NCBI RefSeq assembly: GCF_003034965.1
Contig: NZ_PZKE01000004.1
Location: forward strand, 186,001 to 250,000
From: Fuscovulum blasticum DSM 2131
GTDB lineage: Bacteria > Pseudomonadota > Alphaproteobacteria > Rhodobacterales > Rhodobacteraceae
Direction: 5' to 3'
Length of the DNA stretch: 64,000 bases
The translations under genes and the position numbers were made by a program. Shown here piece after piece: positions 1-8,507 of this stretch. Positions within the stretch are counted from its first letter, which is position 1. The number at the start of each line of letters is the position of its first letter. Under the pieces are notes generated by a model, which was not told the origin of the DNA, made no database searches, and saw nothing but the letters and a program-made list of their open reading frames with translations.

Positions 1-324
1 CTGGGGGTGAACACGGTGAACATCGCGCTGCCCGGTGCGATGGCGGGGCTGGTGCTGGGGCCGGTGATCCGGCGGCAGGTGCGGCCCGTGGTGGCCGGGG
101 CGCTGGCGGGCATCGGCTCGGCGCTGGCGGTGCTGGCCACGGGCGGGGCGGTGGCGCTGTCGCTGTGGCTGTCGTCATCCGATTATGTGCCGGTCGCGCG
201 GGTGCTGCTGGCAACCTATCTGCCGCTGGCCCTGGCCGAGGCGGTGGTGGCCGCGGTGGTGGTGGGCTTTCTGGCCCGGGTCGAGCCGGGGGCGCTGCGG
301 CCTGTGGCGGCTGCAGGGGCATGA
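1..324 (+). CDS. CbiM/NikM, ECF transporter substrate-specific membrane component (C-terminal part)
   Basis: The gene enters from before base 1, so only about the last 107 residues are visible. They show two long hydrophobic segments and the CbiM/NikM C-terminal pattern (GALAGIGSALAVL, then a helix, then LPLALAEAVVAAVVVGFL and RVEPGALRP). CbiM/NikM is the integral membrane component that binds Ni2+ or Co2+ in energy-coupling-factor uptake systems. The stop codon overlaps the next start as ATGA, and cbiL-, cbiQ- and cbiO-type genes follow in the same tight operon, which supports the call. Whether the metal is nickel or cobalt cannot be decided, because the metal-binding N-terminus lies outside the window. 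Confidence 0.8.
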   Translation: MGVNTVNIALPGAMAGLVLGPVIRRQVRPVVAGALAGIGSALAVLATGGAVALSLWLSSSDYVPVARVLLATYLPLALAEAVVAAVVVGFLARVEPGALRPVAAAGA

Positions 325-872
325 TCTTGCGGCGGTTCCTGATCCTGCTTTGCGCGCTGCTGCTGGCAGGGCCTGCGGCGGCGCACAGCCTGCGGGTGTT
401 TGCCAAGGTCGAGGGGGGGCAGGTCAGCGGCTATGGCTTTTTCATCGGCGGTGGCCGTCCGCAGGGCGTGGACTGGCTTGCGCAGATGGGGGCAGAGACG
501 ATTGCCAAGGGGCAGACCGATGCCAGGGGCAGCTTTGGCTTTCCCGCCCCCGCCACGGTGACGGCTGATGTCGTGGTGACGGTGAACACGGGTGAGGGGC
601 ACGTTGCCAGCACCACGCTGAAGCCCGAACGCTTTGGCGGCGCGCCGATGCCGGGGTCGGCTGTGACCGAACCGGCGGCGATGCCGGACGGGACCGGGGC
701 GGCGTTGACCCGCGCCGAAGTCGAGGCGGCGGTTGCGGCGCAGGTGGCCCCGCTGATGGAGCGGATCGAGCAGATGGATGCGCGGATGCGGCTGACCGAC
801 GTGCTGTCGGGCGTCTTCCTGATCCTGGGGCTGGCGGGTATGGCGCTTTGGGCGCGTGGCCGGCGCGGATGA
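321..872 (+). CDS. CbiL/NikL-like periplasmic accessory component of Ni/Co ECF transporter
   Basis: This 183-residue protein has a signal peptide (FLILLCALLLAGPAAAHS), a small extracytoplasmic beta-type domain, a short coiled-coil-like stretch (about 130-155), and one C-terminal membrane segment (GVFLILGLAGMALWA) followed by Arg-rich residues. This matches the NikL/CbiL auxiliary components that occur with CbiM/NikM in proteobacteria. ATG 321 is chosen because it overlaps the cbiM stop and directly precedes the signal peptide; a longer upstream reading is low-complexity. The gene ends inside the cbiQ start (ATGATG). No separate CbiN/NikN gene is visible, so this protein may take that accessory role. 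Its exact function is not established from sequence. Confidence 0.7.
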   Translation: MILRRFLILLCALLLAGPAAAHSLRVFAKVEGGQVSGYGFFIGGGRPQGVDWLAQMGAETIAKGQTDARGSFGFPAPATVTADVVVTVNTGEGHVASTTLKPERFGGAPMPGSAVTEPAAMPDGTGAALTRAEVEAAVAAQVAPLMERIEQMDARMRLTDVLSGVFLILGLAGMALWARGRRG

Positions 873-1579
873 TGCTGCCGGGCGATCTGCGGCTGCGGAT
901 GCTGGCCGGGTTCGGCGCGCTGGTGCTGATTGCGCCCTTGTCGCGTCAGGGACCGGCGGCGGCGGCTTTGGCGGCCGTGCTGGCGCTGTTCGCTGTACAG
1001 CGCCAGCCGCTGCCTTGGCGGCGGCTGTGGCACCTTGAGGCGTTCCTTGTGCTGCTGCTGGTCACGTTGCCCTTCACCCTGCCGGGAACGCCGCTGCTGC
1101 GGATCGGGCCGCTGGTGGCCAGCCATGAGGGGCTGGAACGCGCCGGGGTGGTGGCGGCCAAGGTTGCGGCGTCGGTCCTGCTGGTGACGCTGGTCTTTGC
1201 CGCGACCGAGCCCGAGCGGGTGGGGGCCGCACTGCGGGCGCTGCGCCTGCCCGAGCCGCTGGTGCGCATCTTTCTGGGTGTCGTGCGCTATCTGGCCCTG
1301 ATCCGGGCCGAGATGCAGCGCCTGCAGGATGCGATGCGGATGCGGTCGTTCCGTCCCGGATCGAACCGCCACACCTGGCGCAGCTATGGCCACCTTCTGG
1401 GCATGATGCTGCTGCGGGCCATGCAGCGGGCCGACCGGGTGGAGGAAGCGATGCGGATGCGCGGCTATGCCGGGCGGTTTCTGGCGGAAACACCGGCACG
1501 GCCGGCGGGGCGGGACTGGCTGGCTGGCCTCCTGCTGCTGGCCGGGGCGGCGGCGTTGCTGGCATGGGACATGGCATGA
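869..1579 (+). CDS. cbiQ: CbiQ, ECF transporter transmembrane (T) component
   Basis: This 236-residue membrane protein has the CbiQ layout: an N-terminal pair of hydrophobic segments, a central pair (LLLVTLPFTLP and VVAAKVAASVLLVTLVFAAT), and a cytoplasmic part holding two Ala-Arg-type coupling motifs. The motifs are seen as MRMRSFRPG and MRMRGYAGRF at about 155-205 and contact the ATPase. CbiQ joins the metal-binding CbiM to CbiO and transmits ATP-driven movement. ATG 869 overlaps the upstream stop, and the 3' end overlaps the cbiO start as ATGA, so the operon is translationally coupled. A second in-frame ATG directly follows at 872 and could be used instead. Confidence 0.88.
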   Translation: MMLPGDLRLRMLAGFGALVLIAPLSRQGPAAAALAAVLALFAVQRQPLPWRRLWHLEAFLVLLLVTLPFTLPGTPLLRIGPLVASHEGLERAGVVAAKVAASVLLVTLVFAATEPERVGAALRALRLPEPLVRIFLGVVRYLALIRAEMQRLQDAMRMRSFRPGSNRHTWRSYGHLLGMMLLRAMQRADRVEEAMRMRGYAGRFLAETPARPAGRDWLAGLLLLAGAAALLAWDMA

Positions 1580-2277
1580 CCGCACCTGTGGTGATCGAGG
1601 AGGTGCAGGTGCTGCGCGACGGGCGCGCGGTGCTGGATGGCGCCACGCTGCGGCTGGGGCCGGGCGAGCGGCTGGCCATCGTCGGGCCGAACGGGGCGGG
1701 CAAGACCACGCTCTTGCGCGCGCTGGTGGGGCTTGAACCGCCCGCGCGTGGCCAGGTGGCGCTGTTCGGAGCCGACTGCCGGACCGAGGCCGATTTCCGC
1801 AAGGCCCGGCGCCGGATCGGCTTTCTGTTTCAGGACAGCGATGACCAGTTGTTCTGCCCCAGCGTGATCGAGGATGTGGCCTTCGGCCCGCTGAACCTTG
1901 GCGCGCCGCCCGCAGCGGCGCGGGCGGCCGCACAGGCGGCGCTGGACCGGCTGGAACTGGGCCATCTGGCGGACCGCTTCACCCACCGGCTTTCCGGTGG
2001 GGAAAAGCGGCTGGTCTGTCTGGCCGGGTTGCTGGCGATGCAGCCCGAGGTGCTGTTGCTGGATGAGCCGACCAACGGGGTGGATCTGGCCAACGGTCAG
2101 CGCCTGCGCGAGGCGCTGCTGGGTTTTGCCGGGGCGATGATCCTGGTGTCACATGATGACGGTTTCGTCGCCGACATCGCGACGCGGGCCATGGTTCTGG
2201 GCCAGGGGCGGCTGCGTGCGGCGCAGGTACACAGCCACCCGCATACCCACAGCCACCGGCATATTCACGAAAGCTGA
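1576..2277 (+). CDS. cbiO: CbiO, ECF transporter ATP-binding protein with His-rich tail
   Basis: This 233-residue ABC ATPase energises Ni/Co uptake from the cytoplasmic face. Walker A (GPNGAGKTT, residues 37-45), the Q-loop region (GFLFQDSDDQLF), the signature (LSGGEKR), Walker B (VLLLDEPTNG) and the switch His (LVSHDD) are all present. The ATG overlaps the cbiQ stop as ATGA. Unusually, the C-terminus is a His-rich tail (HSHPHTHSHRHIH, seven His in thirteen residues) that could bind Ni2+ or Co2+. The gene is convergent with zapE, and the two coding ends overlap by 13 bp, leaving no room for a dedicated terminator. Confidence 0.92.
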   Translation: MTAPVVIEEVQVLRDGRAVLDGATLRLGPGERLAIVGPNGAGKTTLLRALVGLEPPARGQVALFGADCRTEADFRKARRRIGFLFQDSDDQLFCPSVIEDVAFGPLNLGAPPAAARAAAQAALDRLELGHLADRFTHRLSGGEKRLVCLAGLLAMQPEVLLLDEPTNGVDLANGQRLREALLGFAGAMILVSHDDGFVADIATRAMVLGQGRLRAAQVHSHPHTHSHRHIHES

Positions 2278-3359
2278 GCCGTCGCCCCCCAGTCGGCCCC
2301 CTGCATTTCGCGCAGCCGGCTGGCGGTGCGTTCGAATTCGAACGCGCCTTCGCCTTCGGTATACAGTCGCTCTGGCACATCGGCGGCAGAGCATATCAGC
2401 AGCACCTTCGCCTCATACAGCGCGTCGATCAGGGTGACGAACCGTTTGGCTTCGTTGTAGTTCGAGCTGCCCAGATGCGGGATGTCTTCCAGGATCAGCA
2501 CCCGGCAGGCCCCGGCAATGGCCAGATAGTCGGCCGGGCCCAGGGGGCGGCCGCACAATTCCCAGAACCCTGCGCGACCAACGCCCGAGGCAAAATGCGG
2601 CACCACCGTTTCCCGCCCGTTCACCGGCAAGACAAGCGGTTCGCCCTTGGCGCACCCGGTCAGATCCTGCCAGATTTCCCTGATCTTGCCTTGCGAGGCG
2701 CCCGCGGGGTGGAAATAGACCTGCGCCCCCGCCAGCCGGTGCTGGCGGTAATCGGTGGGGCTTTCCAGTTCGACGATATGCAGGCGGTCGCGCAGCATGG
2801 CGATGAAGGGCAGGAACAGCGCCCGGTTCAGACCGTTGTGATACAGGCCCTCGGGCGGGCGGTTCGAGGTGGTGACGATCACCACACCGGCGGCCAGCAG
2901 CTTTTCGAACAGGCGCCCGACGATCATCGCATCGGTGATGTCGGTGATCTGCATCTCGTCAAAGGCCAGAAGGCGGGCATCGCGGATCACCGCTTCGGCC
3001 ACCGGCTCCAGCGGGTCTTCGATGCCGGTCTTGCGCGCCGCGTGCATACCGCGATGGATTTCCTGCATGAAGGCGTGGAAATGCACCCGGCGTTTCTGGC
3101 CGATGTCGGTGGCCTGAAAGAACAGGTCCATCAGCATCGACTTGCCGCGCCCGACGCCGCCCCAGAGATACAGCCCCTTGGGCGGGGTAACCGGCTTGGC
3201 GAACAACCCGGCGAACAGGCCGACCTTGCGGGTCGGGTTCGCCTCAAGCCAGGCGCGCAGGTCTTCCAGCAGCGGCAGAACGGCATACTGGCCCGGATCG
3301 GGGCGCAGGCTGCCCTCGGCGATGCGGGTTTCGTAGATCTCGGTCAGGGTTGTTCGCAT
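2265..3359 (-). CDS. zapE: ZapE/AFG1-family cell-division ATPase
   Basis: This 364-residue protein has the AFG1/ZapE fold: an N-terminal DPGQYAVLPLLEDL segment, Walker A (WGGVGRGKSMLMD, about 66-78), a FHAFMQEIH motif, Walker B (RLLAFDEMQITDITDAM) and a sensor segment (TTSNRPPEGLY). ZapE is a cytoplasmic ATPase that associates with FtsZ in Escherichia coli; mitochondrial AFG1 acts in inner-membrane protein quality control. The length is normal for the family. It is transcribed on its own, convergent with cbiO. A palindrome inside the gene (around 2328-2345) is explained by Phe-Glu-Phe-Glu codons and is not treated as a site. Confidence 0.93.
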   Translation of the reverse strand: MRTTLTEIYETRIAEGSLRPDPGQYAVLPLLEDLRAWLEANPTRKVGLFAGLFAKPVTPPKGLYLWGGVGRGKSMLMDLFFQATDIGQKRRVHFHAFMQEIHRGMHAARKTGIEDPLEPVAEAVIRDARLLAFDEMQITDITDAMIVGRLFEKLLAAGVVIVTTSNRPPEGLYHNGLNRALFLPFIAMLRDRLHIVELESPTDYRQHRLAGAQVYFHPAGASQGKIREIWQDLTGCAKGEPLVLPVNGRETVVPHFASGVGRAGFWELCGRPLGPADYLAIAGACRVLILEDIPHLGSSNYNEAKRFVTLIDALYEAKVLLICSAADVPERLYTEGEGAFEFERTASRLREMQGADWGATAQLS

Positions 3360-3381
3360 ACCTTCGTATACCGTTCTTGCC

Positions 3382-4035
3382 TCAGGCTGGAAAGCCGGCC
3401 TCGACAGGGGCCACGCTCAGGCCGCCGGGGCCGGTTCGCGCCGCAGCACCAGCGATCAGCAACCGCCGCCACAGGCCCTGTGGTGCGGGTGCGGGCGGCA
3501 CGGGCGGCTGGTACAGTTCCAACATACTGCGGCCAAGGGTCAGGAAACGCACCTCGGTCACCCCCTCGGGGCGTTGCAGCTGGACCGAAGCCGCCGGCCG
3601 CGCCCCAAGCTCGGTGAAGAAGTCCAGCGTTGCGGCAAGATCGGCGCAGGGCAGACCGATATGGTCATGCCCCGGCCCGACCGGGGTGGCCCGGCGCTCG
3701 ATCAACTCGATCCGTGCGCCTTCGGGGCCCTGCAGGAACAGATAGCGCACACCACCCCAGAATTCGGCAATGGTCTGCGGGCCGTCGGGCGTGATGGCGA
3801 GGTCGACCTGCGCGCCCCGGGCAAGCGCGTCGCGGGCGGCGGCGTCAAGATCGGGGACGGCCAGCGCCAGATGGTCGATGGCGCCATGACCTTCGGGGGT
3901 GCCACGCGACAGCACGATCTGCTGGTCATGAAAGATCAACCGTCCCTGACCGGCCTCGACAAAGCCGAAGGTGCCGCACAGCAGGCGCCGCCCGGCCTCG
4001 GGGTCACGCAATTGAAGCTCGGGGATCACGGTCAT
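3382..4035 (-). CDS. VOC-family protein with two glyoxalase-like domains
   Basis: This 217-residue protein has two vicinal-oxygen-chelate type betaalphabetabetabeta units. The first (about 1-110) contains IDHLALAVPDLDAAARDALARG and ends with GARIELIE. The second (about 110-190) contains GHDHIGLPCADLAATLDFF and SMLELYQPP. Possible metal-ligand residues are the His in IDHLAL, the Glu in RIELIE and the matching His and Glu in the second unit. Members include glyoxalases, dioxygenases and resistance proteins; the reaction here cannot be named. ATG at 4035 is preferred, although a GTG nine bases upstream is also in frame. It lies 22 bp upstream of zapE on the same strand and may be cotranscribed with it. 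Confidence 0.75.
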   Translation of the reverse strand: MTVIPELQLRDPEAGRRLLCGTFGFVEAGQGRLIFHDQQIVLSRGTPEGHGAIDHLALAVPDLDAAARDALARGAQVDLAITPDGPQTIAEFWGGVRYLFLQGPEGARIELIERRATPVGPGHDHIGLPCADLAATLDFFTELGARPAASVQLQRPEGVTEVRFLTLGRSMLELYQPPVPPAPAPQGLWRRLLIAGAAARTGPGGLSVAPVEAGFPA

Positions 4036-4163
4036 GGGCGGCACCAGGGTTCAGGGCTGGTGCGCAGGAAACCACGCCCGGAGGGCGGCGAAAAGGCGAT
4101 AACCGAATCTGCACCTTTTGCCGTGAACCTGCCGGTGAACCGCCTGCCATTCCGGGGAAGAAG

Positions 4164-6098
4164 ATGAACCGCCTGCGCTCTCTGGGTCTCGTGTCGCGCC
4201 TGACCGGCCTTTCCGTCCTGTTCTTCCTGATTGTCGGGGGGGTCGGCTTTGTCATCGCCGACCACAGTCTGCGGGAATTCGAACAAAGGTCATTGTCCGA
4301 CACGATGCAAACCGCGGCGCGGGTTTCGGCGGAACTGGTGCAGGATGTCTATCCCGACCTGACCTATTCGGTGGATGCGCAGGGACAGGTGGTGAATGTC
4401 ATCTGGCCGGCCATACCCGAACATCCCGATGACCGGATCGTTGATCAGTTGCACGCGATCACCGGCACGGAACTGACGATCCTGCGGTGGGACGCGGCGC
4501 GCAATGATTTCATCCGCGCCTCGACCAGCCTGCGCGATGCCGACGGGCAGCGGATGGATGGCACGCAACTGGGGGCCGATCATCCGGCGCGGGCGGCCCT
4601 GCTGCGGGGCGAACCCTATCTGGGTGAGGCTGAAATCCTTGGCCAGCCCCATTTGCTGAACCTGCGACCGGTCAAGGCGCCGGATGGGCGTGTGATCGGT
4701 AGCCTGGGCAACTTTGTCCCGCAATCGGCGCTTGCCGATGTGCTGGGTGCTACCCAGCGTGAGATCGTGATCGGTGTGGCGGTTGTCTCGGTCCTGGGGG
4801 CGCTGGTGCTGTTTCTGGTGAACCGGGCCTTGCTGCGGCCGCTGTCGGGCTTGTCCGCCGTGATGGGCCGGATCTCCGCCGGTGACACCACGGTCGAGGT
4901 GCCCGCGCTGAACCGGCGCGATGAGATCGGAACCTTCGCCCGTGGCTTTGAGGCCTGGCGCGAGGCGACGGCGGAAGCGGCGGCGCTGTCCCGGCTGGCG
5001 CGCGAGGCCGAGGCCGAACAGGCGCGGGTGGTGGGCGATCTGTCGCTGGGCCTGTCGCGGCTGGCCGGTCTTGACCTGACCGCCAGCATCGCCAGCCCGC
5101 CCGAAGCGCCGTTCCCGGCCCGATACGAAGAGGTGCGCTGCAACTTCAACGCCGTGGTCGACACCCTGTCCGAAACCCTGCTGATGGTGCAGCAGATCGC
5201 CCGGTCGATCGACGCCGGCGCGACCGAGTTCAACGGTATCGCACAAGACATGTCGAACCGGACCGAGACGCAGGCCGCCACGCTGGAGGAAACGGCGGCG
5301 GCACTGGACGAACTGACCGCCTCGGTCCAGTCGACGGCGCAGAACGCGGCCGAGGTGGACAGCGCCATGGCCGAGAACGGCCGCCAGGCCGAAGAGGGCG
5401 GGCAGGTTGTTCGGCGGGCGATTTCGGCAATGGAGCAGATCGAACAATCCTCGCGCCAGATCACCCGCATCACCGATGTGATCGACGACATCGCCTTCCA
5501 GACCAACCTTCTGGCGCTGAACGCCGGGGTTGAGGCCGCCCGCGCGGGCGAGGCCGGCAAGGGCTTTGCTGTGGTGGCCAGCGAGGTGCGGTCGCTGGCG
5601 CAGCGCGCCTCGGACTCGGCCAAGGAGATCAAGCGGCTGATCAGCCAGTCGACCGAGCAGGTCGAGGCCGGCAGCACACTGGTGAACGCCACCGGCTCGG
5701 CCCTTGGCGTGATGATCGAGCGGATACGTTCTGTCACCACCATGATCGCGGACATCGCAAATTCGGCGCGCGAACAGTCGCTGGGACTGTCCGAGATCAA
5801 CACCGGCGTGAAACAGCTTGACGAGGTGACACAGCGCAACGCGGCGGTGGTCGTGCAATCGACCACCTCGAGCGAAGTGCTGCATCAGGACGCCGCCCGC
5901 CTGACGGAAAGCCTGTCGCGGTTCCGCCTGCCCGAGGTGGCGGCGACGGGGATGCCGCGCCCTGCCATGGCTGCGGTTCCCTATGCCGTGAACCTGACCT
6001 CTGCCGCGTCGCCCCCGCCCGCCCGGCCCGAGGAGTTCCGGCCGGTTCCCTTGCCACGGACCGGGACCGATGCGGGGGGCGGTTGGGAGGATTTCTGA
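4164..6098 (+). CDS. Methyl-accepting chemotaxis protein (transmembrane chemoreceptor)
   Basis: This 644-residue receptor has a first membrane segment (about 13-33), a periplasmic Cache-type sensor region (about 34-198, with CheA-independent ligand binding expected there), a second membrane segment (about 199-220), a HAMP domain (about 220-275) and a long cytoplasmic signalling domain. The strongly conserved signalling tip is clear (DIAFQTNLLALNAGVEAARA, then GKGFAVVASEVRSLA). The protein ends in GGWEDF, resembling the W-E-x-F tether that recruits CheR/CheB methylation enzymes in other receptors. A GGGGAAGAAG ribosome-binding site precedes ATG 4164. The ligand is unknown. No che genes are nearby, so this is an orphan receptor using signalling genes elsewhere. 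Confidence 0.93.
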   Translation: MNRLRSLGLVSRLTGLSVLFFLIVGGVGFVIADHSLREFEQRSLSDTMQTAARVSAELVQDVYPDLTYSVDAQGQVVNVIWPAIPEHPDDRIVDQLHAITGTELTILRWDAARNDFIRASTSLRDADGQRMDGTQLGADHPARAALLRGEPYLGEAEILGQPHLLNLRPVKAPDGRVIGSLGNFVPQSALADVLGATQREIVIGVAVVSVLGALVLFLVNRALLRPLSGLSAVMGRISAGDTTVEVPALNRRDEIGTFARGFEAWREATAEAAALSRLAREAEAEQARVVGDLSLGLSRLAGLDLTASIASPPEAPFPARYEEVRCNFNAVVDTLSETLLMVQQIARSIDAGATEFNGIAQDMSNRTETQAATLEETAAALDELTASVQSTAQNAAEVDSAMAENGRQAEEGGQVVRRAISAMEQIEQSSRQITRITDVIDDIAFQTNLLALNAGVEAARAGEAGKGFAVVASEVRSLAQRASDSAKEIKRLISQSTEQVEAGSTLVNATGSALGVMIERIRSVTTMIADIANSAREQSLGLSEINTGVKQLDEVTQRNAAVVVQSTTSSEVLHQDAARLTESLSRFRLPEVAATGMPRPAMAAVPYAVNLTSAASPPPARPEEFRPVPLPRTGTDAGGGWEDF

Positions 6099-6142
6099 TC
6101 CCGTGGCCCACAGCGCCCGCGCGGCTGGCCACGCTCCGCAGC

Positions 6143-6154
6143 GCCTTGCAAGGC
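6143..6154. repeat. 12-bp perfect palindrome in the gap after the chemoreceptor
   Basis: GCCTTGCAAGGC is a perfect inverted repeat in the 262-bp gap (6099-6360) between the chemoreceptor and the convergent thioesterase. It shares the TTGCAA centre with the longer palindrome at 17341-17360. It lacks a T tract, so it is not a clear intrinsic terminator. I see no convincing gene in this gap. Confidence 0.4.
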
Positions 6155-6360
6155 CTGTCCCGATGGCTTTGACCGGCGTTCTGTCTGGTTGAATGTATGG
6201 TTTTCGCCGACGATGCCCCGGCATCAGGGGGCCAGTGCCTTGACGCGTAGCGGCAGAGCGGTTGGCAGGGCAACATTGACCGGACTGTTGCGGGCCTGTC
6301 TGGCGTTCTGGAAGGAGGCATCGGCCATCGCTGCCCGGCAGACGGCCGCTGCGATAGGGA

Positions 6361-6780
6361 TCAGTCGGCGCCCGCGAAGGCGGCAATCCTGTCACGCACC
6401 GCTGGCGGCCAGGGTTGCGGGCGCAGGTCGCCATCCAGGCCGCCGCCGACAAAGACCAGCGTCAGGTCGACGGTGACGCGCAGCAGGCCGACGCAATGCG
6501 CCTCGTTCCGCAGTCCGATTGAACTGGTGCCCAGCCGCGTGACGGACAGGCGCCAGTCGATCACCTCTCCCAGCCGCGTCGGGGCGTGATAGCTGACCTC
6601 GGCCCGCACGGTGGGGGTGCCTTGATGCGCCGCCATCATCTCGGCATAGGGATAGCCCGCCACCTCGCGGAAGAAGTTTTCGCAGACCGAGTTCGTCATC
6701 TCGAGATAGCGCGGATAGAAGACGATCCCGGCCGGGTCGCAGTGGTTGAACTCGATACGGATGTCGCGGTGGTAGATCAT
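6361..6780 (-). CDS. Hotdog-fold acyl-CoA thioesterase (4-hydroxybenzoyl-CoA thioesterase family)
   Basis: This 139-residue protein starts with the family hallmark (EFNHCDPAGIVFYPRYLEM, about 10-28), where the Asp of CDPAG is the catalytic acid in YbgC and 4-hydroxybenzoyl-CoA thioesterases. The long central helix (NSVCENFFREVAGYPYAEM) and the beta-strand pattern (VRAEVSYHAPTRLGEVIDW) complete a single hotdog domain of normal length. It hydrolyses an acyl-CoA thioester in the cytoplasm; the acyl group is not known. It is divergent, across a 458-bp gap, from a kynureninase-like enzyme. That neighbour would be consistent with aromatic or anthranilate-type acyl-CoAs, but this is only inference. 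Confidence 0.85.
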   Translation of the reverse strand: MIYHRDIRIEFNHCDPAGIVFYPRYLEMTNSVCENFFREVAGYPYAEMMAAHQGTPTVRAEVSYHAPTRLGEVIDWRLSVTRLGTSSIGLRNEAHCVGLLRVTVDLTLVFVGGGLDGDLRPQPWPPAVRDRIAAFAGAD

Positions 6781-7238
6781 CAGGCGGCCCTTGCAGCGCG
6801 CGGCACCCCTTTGCCGCCGCGACCAGATGGGCAGGGGCAGGGGGTATGGTCAAGGCCAGAAGGCGGGTGAACCAGACGGCGGGGCGGGCCTGAGGGGCAT
6901 GGGCGCGGCGGCCCATCTGGCAATCGCAGGGCAGGTCGGGGATCAGCCGCCGGTTGCGGCGCGCCGGTTGCGCTGTTGTGCGCCAGAGGGGGGCGGGCCA
7001 AGTCGGCCCTGCCAAGGCGCGTCCGGCCACCGGATGCGAGGTGTTGGCCCATGCAGGAAGCCGCTGCGGTTCAGACCGTGCGGTCAGGCCCGGGCGTGCG
7101 GCGATCCGGCGAAGGGGCGATATGCCTGCGCGACGGGCCTGTTGCTGGCCGGGCGCCGGTTTGCCGCGATGCGCGGCACGGAACGCCTTGCCCATGGCTG
7201 CCCCGGCATGGCAGCAAGGCGCAAGCAGGGAGAAACCG
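6781..7238. other. 458-bp divergent gap with no convincing gene
   Basis: This stretch separates the start of the thioesterase (minus strand) from the kynureninase-like gene (plus strand) and must hold their promoters. All open frames here give Pro/Arg/Gly/Ala-rich translations without recognisable domains, as expected from chance open frames in GC-rich DNA. The only clear signal is a ribosome-binding site (AGGGAGAAACCG) just before ATG 7239. I could not pick out a confident promoter or operator. Confidence 0.5.
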
Positions 7239-8363
7239 ATGGACGGCGCCTATTTCCTTTACCACTCGATCGGCATGTATCCGGGCAAGAGTGCCGATCT
7301 GGCGGCCGCACTGTCGGATTTCGCCGCTGTCTGGGGGCGGGCTGATGATGTGCAATGGGGCTGGGTTCTGCCGCGTCGGCAGCGGTTCATTGACCGCTGG
7401 CGCGCGATCCTCAACGCCCCGCCGGGCAGCGTGACGACATGCGAGAACGTCACCTCGGGCTTTCATGCGCTGTTGGCGGCGCTGCCCGAAGGCCATCTGC
7501 GCGGGCGCAGCGTGCTGGTGGGGGCGGACTGTTTTCCGTCAAACCATTTCCTGCTGCAATCGCTGGCGCCGCGGCTGGGGTTCACGCTGAAGACGGTGTC
7601 CTTCCGGCAGGGGGCAGCCCATGTCGAGGATGAGGATTTCATCGAGGCCTGGACGCCGGATGTTGGTTTGGCGCTGCTGACATGGGTGTCCTCGACCACC
7701 TCGGCGCGGATTGACCTTCAGGCGCTGGTGGCGCAGGGGCGGCGGATGGGGTCGCTGGTGGGCGTTGACATCACGCAGGGCGCGGGGCTCTTGCCGTTTG
7801 ATGTGGCCGCGCCCGAGGTGGATTTCGCGCTGTCCACCAGCCTGAAATGGATGTGCGGCACGCCGGGGGCAGGTGTGCTGTATCTGGCGCCGCGGCTGAT
7901 TGGCCACTGCCGGCCCGAGGTGGCGGGCTGGTTCAGCCAGGACAACCCGTTCAACTGGGACATCACCCGCTTCGAATACGCGCCCGACATCCGCCGCTTT
8001 GACAATGGCACGCCGGGCTGCGTGGCGGCGCTGGCCTCTCTGCCGGCGCTGGACTGGCACGCGGGCCAGGATCATGCGCGGATACTGGCGCAGAACCGCC
8101 GGCTGACAGCAGGGCTGATCGAGATGGCCGACGCGCTGGGGCTGCCGGTGCTGACCCCGCGGCCCGAGGCGCGGCGCGGCGGGTCGGTGATGCTGCGCCT
8201 GCCCGACAGCCGCCCCGCGCCGCAGGTTCTGGCCGCGCTGCGCGAGGCCGGGGTGACCGCCGACACCCGTGGCCAGACGCTGCGGCTGTCGCCTGGCATC
8301 CTGACCACAGAGGCGGGGCTGGACCTGCTGGTGCATCATCTGGGCCTGCTGCTGCGGGGCTGA
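7239..8363 (+). CDS. Kynureninase-like class V aminotransferase-fold PLP enzyme
   Basis: This 374-residue protein has the fold-type I PLP signatures of the kynureninase / class V aminotransferase group: a phosphate-binding start (CENVTSGFHALL), the Asp pairing with the PLP pyridine (GVDITQGAGLLPFD), and the presumed Schiff-base Lys in STSLKWMCGTPGAG followed by a GxGxLYL-like turn. Kynureninases cleave kynurenine to anthranilate and alanine. This protein is slightly short and its substrate-binding residues could not be verified, so substrate is open. ATG 7239 follows a good AGGGAG ribosome-binding site; a longer reading upstream is low-complexity. It sits upstream of a flavin reductase in the same direction. 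Confidence 0.78.
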   Translation: MDGAYFLYHSIGMYPGKSADLAAALSDFAAVWGRADDVQWGWVLPRRQRFIDRWRAILNAPPGSVTTCENVTSGFHALLAALPEGHLRGRSVLVGADCFPSNHFLLQSLAPRLGFTLKTVSFRQGAAHVEDEDFIEAWTPDVGLALLTWVSSTTSARIDLQALVAQGRRMGSLVGVDITQGAGLLPFDVAAPEVDFALSTSLKWMCGTPGAGVLYLAPRLIGHCRPEVAGWFSQDNPFNWDITRFEYAPDIRRFDNGTPGCVAALASLPALDWHAGQDHARILAQNRRLTAGLIEMADALGLPVLTPRPEARRGGSVMLRLPDSRPAPQVLAALREAGVTADTRGQTLRLSPGILTTEAGLDLLVHHLGLLLRG

Positions 8364-8507
8364 TGCGGGCAGCGCAACCGGGGCGCGACAGCGACGCAAC
8401 CGCGCTGCGACACGTCTGTCATGGAAACCGGGGGGAACATGGCCTATCTCGCAACCGGAAGGCCTTGCCCCGCAGGGACAGGCCGCAGGGCTGCCGAAGG
8501 AACCGCC

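Noticed and set aside
2328-2345. 18-bp perfect palindrome GCGTTCGAATTCGAACGC
   Set aside because: It lies inside zapE and follows from the Phe-Glu-Phe-Glu codons on the minus strand, so no regulatory role is needed.
4290-6452. 720-codon minus-strand open frame opposite the chemoreceptor
   Set aside because: Overlaps the chemoreceptor completely; no domain or ribosome-binding site supports it.
6780-7052. Possible 90-residue minus-strand protein just upstream of the thioesterase with a TGATG overlap
   Set aside because: The sequence is Pro/Arg/Gly-rich without folds, and the codon pattern looks random; the overlap is likely chance.
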